Shown: positions 1 to 5,784 of the stretch, in pieces
How the letters are laid out: every line of letters starts with the position of its first letter
Numbering within the stretch: the stretch's first letter is position 1
Source of the DNA: Frankiaceae bacterium
GTDB taxonomy: Bacteria > Actinomycetota > Actinomycetes > Mycobacteriales > SCTD01
Direction of reading: 5' to 3'
Assembly (NCBI GenBank): GCA_026786045.1
Contig: JAJAYV010000450.1
Location: 1 to 5,784 of the forward strand
Length of the DNA stretch: 5,784 bases
Notes under the pieces: generated by a model
The model's input: only the letters and a program-made list of their open reading frames with translations
What the model was told of the DNA's origin: nothing
The model's database searches: none
Translations under genes and position numbers: made by a program

Positions 1-2
1 AC

Positions 3-206
3 CTTGCTCCGCAGGCCGCCGCCGCCGGTCCCGGACTGCTCGACAGCCCCCCGACGCTGCGCGGCTACGGCCTGCCGAGTGCGGTCGCGGCGGTGCTCGC
101 CGTGGGCGTCGTGTCGCTGCTCGTGCGCCTGCTGCTGGCCGAGCCCGCGGCACGCCGTCGTCCGCCCGGTCTGGCCGGTCCCACAGCGGTCCCGCCCGTC
201 GGCTGA
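3..206 (+). CDS. C-terminal end of a membrane protein (5' end outside window)
   Basis: An open frame enters from the left edge and ends at TGA 204-206, giving 67 visible residues. They include one clear hydrophobic segment (about residues 25-46, centred on AVAAVLAVGVVSLLVRLLLA), followed by a short basic and proline-rich tail (ARRRPPGLAG...PPVG) that looks cytoplasmic. The codons are strongly GC-ending, as in the genes downstream, which supports real coding. I do not recognise the family. In mycobacteria a polytopic membrane protein of glycosyltransferase type sits near rpsF, so a GT87-like mannosyltransferase is possible from gene order alone, but no catalytic part is visible here. It ends about 110 bases before rpsF, with a GGGCCC-rich palindrome (214-225) between, so it is probably transcribed separately. 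Confidence 0.55.
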   Translation, partial: LAPQAAAAGPGLLDSPPTLRGYGLPSAVAAVLAVGVVSLLVRLLLAEPAARRRPPGLAGPTAVPPVG

Positions 207-269
207 GAGGCCGGGGCCCGGGCCCTGCGCTGGTAGCGTCCTCACGTTTGCTGACGCGAACGCCCTCCT

Positions 270-288
270 GCCACGGATCGTCCGTGGC
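270..288 (+). promoter_or_regulatory. Perfect hairpin in the rpsF leader
   Basis: GCCACGGA (270-277) and TCCGTGGC (281-288) form a perfect 8-bp stem with a 3-base loop, 15 bases before the Shine-Dalgarno of rpsF. Its place in the 5' leader suggests a regulatory or stabilising RNA structure. S6 with S18 is known to control rpsF operons in many bacteria through a leader RNA with a CCG-containing bulge, but I cannot see that bulge here. Function is inference. Confidence 0.4.
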
Positions 289-303
289 CGCAGAGTCCAC
301 AGG

Positions 304-310
304 AGGAGGT
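304..310 (+). promoter_or_regulatory. Ribosome binding site that fixes the rpsF start at TTG 318
   Basis: AGGAGGT, within AGGAGGAGGTG (301-311), is a near-perfect Shine-Dalgarno. It lies seven bases before TTG 318. The earlier in-frame GTG at 309 overlaps this purine run and has no proper spacing, so TTG is the better start. The segment also overlaps the end of a TCCACA site (296-301). Confidence 0.75.
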
Positions 311-317
311 GGGTCAC

Positions 318-680
318 TTGCGTCACTACGAACTGATGGTCATCCTCGACCCCGACCTGGAGGAGCGCACCATCGCTCCCTCCCTCGACACGTTCCTCAA
401 CGTCATCCGCAACGGTGGCGGAACGGTCGAGAAGGTCGACGTCTGGGGGCGCCGCCGGCTCTCCTTCGAGATCGACAAGAAGACCGAGGGCATCTACGCC
501 GTCGTCGACCTCACGGCCGCCCCGGCGACGATGAAGGAGCTGGACCGCCAGCTCAACCTCAATGAGTCCATCCTGCGCACGAAGGTCATGCGGCCCGAGC
601 TGCGCGCGAGCAAGCCCGCTCCCGCCAAGAAGCCGAAGGCCGCCACCCCGGCTGCCCCGGCCCCCGCGGTCGCCGGCTAG
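318..680 (+). CDS. rpsF: 30S ribosomal protein S6
   Basis: S6 binds 16S rRNA together with S18 on the platform of the 30S subunit. The start is TTG 318, giving MRHYELMVILDPDLEER, the standard beginning of actinobacterial S6; a GTG at 309 would add three residues inside the Shine-Dalgarno. The S6 core runs over about residues 1-97, with landmarks GGGTVEKVDVWGRRRLSFEI, KTEGIYAVVDL and LDRQLNLNESILRTKV, and fills the usual length of about 96 residues. A 25-residue Ala/Pro/Lys tail (KPAPAKKPKAATPAAPAPA) follows; such low-complexity tails vary between actinobacteria. The protein is 120 residues. It is first of the rpsF-ssb-rpsR-rplI unit, with 48 bases to ssb. Identification is secure. Confidence 0.97.
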   Translation: MRHYELMVILDPDLEERTIAPSLDTFLNVIRNGGGTVEKVDVWGRRRLSFEIDKKTEGIYAVVDLTAAPATMKELDRQLNLNESILRTKVMRPELRASKPAPAKKPKAATPAAPAPAVAG

Positions 681-728
681 CCCTCGCCGTCCGGACCAGC
701 ACCACTACCCCTCTCCCAAGGAGAACCC

Positions 729-1259
729 GTGGCAGGCGACACCGTCATCACCGTGGTCGGCAACCTCACCGCCGACCCCGAGCTGCGCTTCACCCCGTCG
801 GGCGCGGCCGTCGCGAACTTCACCGTCGCGTCGACGCCCCGCACCTTCGACAAGAACAGCAACGAGTGGAAGGACGGCGAGGCGCTCTTCCTGCGCTGCT
901 CCGTCTGGCGCCAGGCCGCCGAGAACGTCGCGGAGTCCCTGTCCCGGGGCAGCGCGGTGATCGTGCAGGGCCGCCTGAAGCAGCGCTCGTACGAGACGAA
1001 GGAAGGCGAGAAGCGCACGGTGTACGAGCTCGACGTCGAGGAGGTCGGCCCGTCCCTCAAGTGGGCCACCGCGAAGGTCACCAAGGCCTCGCGCGGTGGC
1101 GGCGGAGGAGGCGGCGGCGGCCAGTCCTACGGCGGCGGGCAGTCCTCCAGCGTTGGCGGTGGTGGTGGTGCTGCGAGCGGCGGTGACGACCCGTGGGCCA
1201 GTGCGCCCGCAGGCGGCGCCGCGAGCTCCGGCGGCTGGTCCGACGAGCCCCCCTTCTAG
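729..1259 (+). CDS. ssb: Single-stranded DNA-binding protein
   Basis: SSB coats single-stranded DNA during replication, recombination and repair, and recruits partner proteins through its C-terminal tip. The start is GTG 729, five bases after AAGGAG (718-723). The 176-residue product has an OB-fold domain over about residues 1-112, with typical stretches ITVVGNLTADPELRFTPSG, RTFDKNSNEWKDGEALFLRC and VWRQAAENVAESLSRGSAVIVQGRL. A flexible Gly/Ser-rich linker follows, beginning with nine consecutive glycines (residues 123-131). The acidic tip SDEPPF (171-176) matches the conserved partner-binding tip of bacterial SSB. The gene lies between rpsF and rpsR, the classic bacterial arrangement, and is probably co-transcribed with them. 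The G-rich linker DNA (1095-1175) could form secondary structure. Confidence 0.97.
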   Translation: MAGDTVITVVGNLTADPELRFTPSGAAVANFTVASTPRTFDKNSNEWKDGEALFLRCSVWRQAAENVAESLSRGSAVIVQGRLKQRSYETKEGEKRTVYELDVEEVGPSLKWATAKVTKASRGGGGGGGGGQSYGGGQSSSVGGGGGAASGGDDPWASAPAGGAASSGGWSDEPPF

Positions 1260-1288
1260 ATCCACATCCCAGACCAGGAGAGACACCG

Positions 1289-1525
1289 ATGGCCAAGCCA
1301 CCGCCCCGCAAGCTCAAGAAGAAGGTCTGCCAGTTCTGCAAGGACAAGGTGACCTACGTCGACTACAAGGACACCGGCACGCTGCGCAAGCACATCTCGG
1401 ACCGCGGCAAGATCCGCGCGTCGCGCGTCAGCGGCAACTGCCGCCAGCACCAGCGCGACGTCGCCATGGCCGTGAAGAACAGCCGCGAGATGGCGCTGCT
1501 GCCCTACACCTCGACGGCGCGCTGA
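1289..1525 (+). CDS. rpsR: 30S ribosomal protein S18, zinc-binding type
   Basis: S18 binds next to S6 in the 30S platform. The start is ATG 1289, with AGGAG (1276-1280) eight bases upstream. The product of 78 residues carries C14-x2-C17 and C51-x2-H54, the ligand set of the zinc-containing (C+) S18 form; M. tuberculosis RpsR1 has the same pattern. Landmarks are DYKDTGTLRKHISDRGKIRASRVSGNC and REMALLPYTS. Many actinobacteria also carry a zinc-free S18 paralogue under zinc control elsewhere, so this copy would be the zinc-replete version. The stop at 1523-1525 almost touches the rplI reading frame, suggesting translational coupling. Confidence 0.97.
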   Translation: MAKPPPRKLKKKVCQFCKDKVTYVDYKDTGTLRKHISDRGKIRASRVSGNCRQHQRDVAMAVKNSREMALLPYTSTAR

Positions 1526-1538
1526 CATGGCTGTGCTG

Positions 1539-1988
1539 ATGAAGCTCATCCTCACCCAGGACGTGACCGGCCTCGGTGCTCCCGGCGACGTCGTCGAGGT
1601 CGCTCCCGGCTACGGGCGCAACTACCTCGTCCCGCAGGGCATCGCCATCCAGGCGACCCGCGGCGCCGAGAAGCAGATCGCCACGATCCGCCGGGCCCGG
1701 GAGGTCCGCGAGGTGCGCGACCTCGGCCACGCCCAGGAGATCAAGGCGCAGCTGGTCGGCCTCACGGTCCGCCTGCCCGCGCGCTCGGGTGACGGCGGTC
1801 GCCTGTTCGGCTCGGTGACGTCCAGCGACGTCGTCTCTGCCGTGCAGTCCGCCGGCGGCCCGAAGCTCGACCGCCGCCTCATCACCCTGCCGGCGCCGAT
1901 CAAGGCGCTGGGCAACCACTCGGTCACCGTCAAGGTGCACCCCGAGGTCGAGGCGATCCTGACCATCGAGGTCGTCGCCAGCACGTAG
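1539..1988 (+). CDS. rplI: 50S ribosomal protein L9
   Basis: L9 binds 23S rRNA near the base of the L1 stalk. The product from ATG 1539 is 149 residues, the family length, and begins MKLILTQDVTGLGAPGDVVEV; in L9 this N-terminal Met-Lys starts the first strand of the N domain. An upstream ATG at 1527, one base after the rpsR stop, would add MAVL. Neither start has a clear Shine-Dalgarno, so coupling to rpsR translation is likely and 1527 stays possible. The N domain includes GYGRNYLVPQGIAI (about residues 25-38), followed by the linker helix (about 40-75) and the C domain with GRLFGSVTSSDV and LITLPAPIKALGNHSVTVKVHPEV. It is last in the unit and is followed by a strong hairpin. Confidence 0.95.
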   Translation: MKLILTQDVTGLGAPGDVVEVAPGYGRNYLVPQGIAIQATRGAEKQIATIRRAREVREVRDLGHAQEIKAQLVGLTVRLPARSGDGGRLFGSVTSSDVVSAVQSAGGPKLDRRLITLPAPIKALGNHSVTVKVHPEVEAILTIEVVAST

Positions 1989-2002
1989 TCCGCCGCACGT
2001 CC

Positions 2003-2038
2003 CGACGGTCCGGCCCCCGCGAGGGTGCCGGGCCGTCG
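2003..2038 (+). terminator. GC-rich hairpin after rplI, probable terminator
   Basis: CGACGGTCCGGC (2003-2014) pairs with GCCGGGCCGTCG (2027-2038), 12 pairs including one T-G. After one mismatch (C2015/T2026) three more C-G pairs close a GCGA tetraloop (2019-2022). It begins 15 bases after the rplI stop. No T-run follows, which is common for actinobacterial terminators. It probably ends the rpsF-rplI transcript. Confidence 0.7.
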
Positions 2039-2466
2039 TGCTGTCAGCCGAAGCGGTAGAGGATCTATCCCGTCGTGCCGACCTGCCCGAAGAGCGGCGT
2101 CGGCTCCCCGCGCAGCGCGTCTGGTTCGTCGGCGCGGTCGTCGTGTGGGACCTGGTGCTCGGGCCGCTGCTTGCGCTCGCGGCCCGAGGCCTGCAGCCGC
2201 TGCACCGGCTGCGGGTGCGCGGCGTCCGGGCGCTGAACGTCGTGCGGGTGCCTGCGCTGCTGTCCGCCCTGCTGCTGCTCGTCTGGGCGCCGCTGGTGCT
2301 GCGCCGGTCCGAGGGGGTGTACGAGGCCAAGAGCGCCCTGCAGATCGAGCCGACCTGGGCCGCTGGGCGGGCGTGACCGTGGCGCTGGTCGCCGGGTCGC
2401 CGGGTCGCCGGGTCGGCGGTGGCGTACGGCGTCGCCGTGCTGCGGGCGGCCCGCGCCGGGCGCTGA
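2038..2466 (+). pseudogene. Frameshifted small membrane protein gene, family unknown
   Basis: The first frame (GTG 2038 to TGA 2374-2376, 112 residues) has two hydrophobic segments, at about residues 28-49 (VWFVGAVVVWDLVLGPLLAL) and 71-88 (VPALLSALLLLVWAPLVL), with GC-ending codons. After residue 105 (IEP) it turns unnatural (TWAAGRA). From 2352 the frame offset by one reads DLGRWAGVTVALVAG, as if one C were lost from a CCC. At the triplicated 8-bp unit (2391-2414) the coding signal returns to the first frame, reading SAVAYGVAVLRAARAGR to TGA 2464-2466. With a single repeat unit the join is VALVAGSAVAYGVAVLRA, a third membrane helix. The ancestral gene thus probably encoded about 140 residues with three helices. 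The first 20 codons use AT-ending codons more often, GTG 2038 lies in the terminator hairpin, and its Shine-Dalgarno (GAGGG 2021-2025) is far, so the original start may be lost. Sequencing error could explain either shift. Confidence 0.5.
2391..2414 (+). repeat. Three tandem copies of the 8-bp unit GCCGGGTC
   Basis: Copies lie at 2391-2398, 2399-2406 and 2407-2414, preceded by a half copy GGTC (2387-2390). Because eight is not a multiple of three, copy-number change shifts the frame. One or four copies would join the surrounding coding frames; three do not. Slipped-strand expansion is the likely origin. Confidence 0.8.
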
Positions 2467-2758
2467 CCGCTGGGCCTTCCACTGGGCCGATTGCGCGGCG
2501 GGACCGGCCGGACGCCGACTTTCTGTGTCCACAGGCAGTGCACACAGGTGTGGGCAGGTGGCGCGCCGCGCGGGACCCCCTCGGTGCCGGCTGTCCACAG
2601 GCTCGTCCCCAGCCGTCCACAGCGACAGGCCGTGCCGCCCACACCCCGTCCCCAGGTGCATCCACAGGCTGCGCGGATCAGTCGGCCCGGACACCCCGAA
2701 GATGTCGCAGGGCACCGGTAGAACTTGCTCGCGGCGGTGAGGGTCACCGGCGATGGGC
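2467..2758 (+). promoter_or_regulatory. Gene-free region before dnaB with a cluster of DnaA-box-like sites
   Basis: No credible gene is seen here. Against the actinobacterial DnaA box TTGTCCACA there are GTGTCCACA (2525-2533, 8 of 9), CTGTCCACA (2591-2599, 8 of 9), CCGTCCACA (2613-2621, 7 of 9) and GCATCCACA (2658-2666, 6 of 9), all on the plus strand and all followed by G. A minus-strand match, TGTGGGCAG, lies at 2549-2557 (7 of 9). Weaker GTCCCCA copies lie at 2605-2611 and 2648-2654. The ends of the plus-strand sites fall 66, 12, 10, 33 and 12 bases apart, close to multiples of a helical turn. TCCACA occurs four times in 139 bases here and only three more times that I could find on the plus strand of the rest of the window. 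The likely role is DnaA control of dnaB or DnaA titration. It lacks an AT-rich unwinding element, so it is not a complete oriC. No convincing promoter hexamers were found. Confidence 0.5.
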
Positions 2759-2764
2759 GAGGGG
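2759..2764 (+). promoter_or_regulatory. Ribosome binding site that fixes the dnaB start at GTG 2772
   Basis: GAGGGG lies seven bases before GTG 2772. The dnaB frame stays open far upstream, back to 2025, so this site and protein homology decide the start. Confidence 0.75.
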
Positions 2765-2771
2765 TGCGAGG

Positions 2772-5066
<2,295 letters not shown>

Positions 5067-5199
5067 GCCGTGCGCGCTGTCCATCGGGTCCTCGTCCTGG
5101 TGCCGCCCCGCCGTCGTCGCGACCGGCACGCCCGGCGGTCTGCCGACCTCTGCGGAGCTGACGTCTTCGCGATCGCGCGGCTTCATCGTCGCCTCGACG

Positions 5200-5472
5200 G
5201 TGAAGAAGCTGTCGATCACCAAGGCCGGCACGCAGACGCAGATCGTGTGCACCGTCGGCATCCGGGTCGCGCCGTGGCAGGGCAAGGATGGCGGCGAGAA
5301 GTGGGAAGCCAACATGGCCGCATCCGCGAGCGGCTCGGCGAAGGCGACCACCGGAAACCGCGAGCGCGACATCCAGGGCGGCGTGCGCGATTGCATCGAG
5401 GCGGTGGCGGAGGATGTCACCGCGCGACAGGTCGTCCCGTTCCTCAAGCGGATCGCGCAGGCCGGCTCGTAA
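5200..5472 (+). CDS. Hypothetical protein, probably the 3' end of a larger gene
   Basis: From GTG 5200 the frame gives 90 residues ending at TAA 5470-5472. It has a strand-rich first half (LSITKAGTQTQIVCTVGIRV) and a Gly/Ser-rich middle with two tryptophans. A C-terminal helical part (RDIQGGVRDCIEAVAEDV, then QVVPFLKRI) completes it. The composition looks like a soluble protein domain; I do not recognise the family. The natural-looking sequence continues upstream in frame (SRGFIVAST before the GTG, and further to about 5140), but the frame has no ATG, GTG or TTG before the stop at 5053-5055. GTG 5200 has no Shine-Dalgarno. It is therefore probably a truncated gene whose 5' part is missing. 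TAA is the only such stop in the window, and GAT, GAA, GCA and GGA codons are more common than in the genes before dnaB. The 133 bases between dnaB and GTG 5200 hold no other gene I can support. Confidence 0.5.
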   Translation: MKKLSITKAGTQTQIVCTVGIRVAPWQGKDGGEKWEANMAASASGSAKATTGNRERDIQGGVRDCIEAVAEDVTARQVVPFLKRIAQAGS

Positions 5473-5581
5473 GGATCACGATCCGACGTGCACGGTGACC
5501 TCGGCCGACAGACCCGGGACGATCGTCAGAGCGCCCCAGCGTGACCGCAGCGCGCGGAGATCTCGGCACGGAGATGGCACC

Positions 5582-5595
5582 GATGTCCGGACATC
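5582..5595. promoter_or_regulatory. Perfect 14-bp palindrome directly before a start codon
   Basis: GATGTCCGGACATC reads the same on both strands and ends at the base before ATG 5596. Its place where a ribosome binding site would sit, and its dimer-site symmetry, suggest an operator or an mRNA structure. The 5473-5581 stretch before it holds only a small GGATC-AC-GATCC inverted repeat (5473-5484). Confidence 0.45.
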
Positions 5596-5784
5596 ATGCC
5601 GCGCCACGCCCACCTACGACGTCTCGGCGTCGCTGCCCTCTGTACCTTCGGGGTGACGTTCGCCTGTCGCTCTGCCATTCCGGGCGAAGCGCCTCCGATG
5701 GCGCCGCGTCCGGGCCCCGTGGAGCCCTCGGCGAATCCTGTTCCGGGTGCACCCGACCCCACCGAGCCAGGCCGACCCCGGCCA
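5596..5784 (+). CDS. N-terminal part of a proline-rich lipoprotein (3' end outside window)
   Basis: From ATG 5596 the frame stays open to the window edge (63 residues). It starts with a basic region (MPRHAHLRRL), then a hydrophobic core (GVAALCTFGV) and TFAC, which resembles a lipobox with Cys24 as the lipidated residue. The part after it is rich in Pro, Gly, Ala and Glu and looks like an extended spacer outside the membrane. The frame is closed by TGA at 5542-5544, and ATG 5596 is the only ATG, GTG or TTG start between. No Shine-Dalgarno is seen, only GGAG some 20 bases upstream, so it may be leaderless or weakly translated. Codons are less GC-biased than in the ribosomal genes. The overlapping ATG 5583 frame gives an Arg/Pro-rich product and was not chosen. 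The mature domain is unseen, so function is unknown. Confidence 0.5.
   Translation, partial: MPRHAHLRRLGVAALCTFGVTFACRSAIPGEAPPMAPRPGPVEPSANPVPGAPDPTEPGRPRP

Noticed and set aside
211..239. Promoter for rpsF (TAGCGT at 234-239)
   Set aside because: It has a fair -10-like hexamer but no -35 at the right distance; the region is GC palindromic (GGGCCCGGGCCC at 214-225).
309..317. GTG 309 as the rpsF start
   Set aside because: It lies inside the Shine-Dalgarno run, and S6 proteins begin MRHYE, which matches TTG 318.
2041..2069. Promoter-like CTGTCA with an AT-richer stretch ahead
   Set aside because: Spacing and the second hexamer do not fit well; the AT-richer codons may just reflect a decayed gene start.
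2525..2666. Complete chromosomal origin (oriC)
   Set aside because: Boxes are few and imperfect, there is no AT-rich unwinding region, and dnaA and dnaN are not present.
2719..2724. TAGAAC as a -10 element for dnaB
   Set aside because: The -35 position reads CCGAAG, which is not convincing.
2025..2771. Open frame joining upstream of dnaB as a long N-terminal extension
   Set aside because: The translation is Arg/Ala/Pro-rich without conserved character, overlaps the small membrane gene in another frame, and the Shine-Dalgarno and homology place the start at GTG 2772.
5070..5498. Plus-strand frame of 142 codons overlapping the gene at 5200
   Set aside because: The product is dominated by Arg, His and Gly, as expected for an out-of-frame shadow of the 5200-5472 frame.

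Overview
The window is very GC-rich. Its genes use almost only G- or C-ending codons, some start with GTG or TTG, and the gene order rpsF-ssb-rpsR-rplI followed by dnaB is that of Actinomycetota (for example M. tuberculosis Rv0053 to Rv0058, and Streptomyces). Protein sequences agree (S6 beginning MRHYE, SSB ending DEPPF, S18 with a zinc-type CxxC...CxxH set). The order or genus cannot be fixed from the sequence.

Layout: 3-206 is the C-terminal end of a membrane protein of uncertain identity. After a leader with a small perfect hairpin and a strong Shine-Dalgarno come rpsF (318-680), ssb (729-1259), rpsR (1289-1525) and rplI (1539-1988), tightly packed and probably one transcript. A 16-pair GC-rich hairpin with one mismatch (2003-2038) closes this unit. 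Between it and dnaB lies a small unknown membrane-protein gene (2038-2466) broken by two compensating frameshifts, one at a triplicated 8-bp unit. Then come about 300 bp without a gene, holding a cluster of TCCACA sites that resemble actinobacterial DnaA boxes.

dnaB (2772-5066) encodes the replicative helicase, interrupted by a 306-residue intein at the conserved DLRESG|SIEQDAD site. The splicing blocks are intact. The homing endonuclease is eroded: the first LAGLIDADG motif is not recognisable and the second has lost its acidic residue. The codons around the Walker A motif of dnaB form a sharp island of atypical synonymous use. The P-loop is a second known intein site in mycobacterial DnaB, so this may be the scar of an earlier intein or gene-conversion event.

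After dnaB the character changes. There is a reading frame without a convincing start (best start 5200, end 5472) that looks like the 3' end of a larger gene. Next is the start of a proline-rich lipoprotein gene (5596 to the window edge) with a perfect 14-bp palindrome directly before its ATG. This end may be an insertion, a rearrangement or an assembly joint.

Together the core genes serve small-subunit assembly (S6 and S18 bind next to each other in the 30S platform), the large subunit (L9), single-strand DNA protection (SSB) and fork unwinding (DnaB), linking translation and replication genes in one locus.
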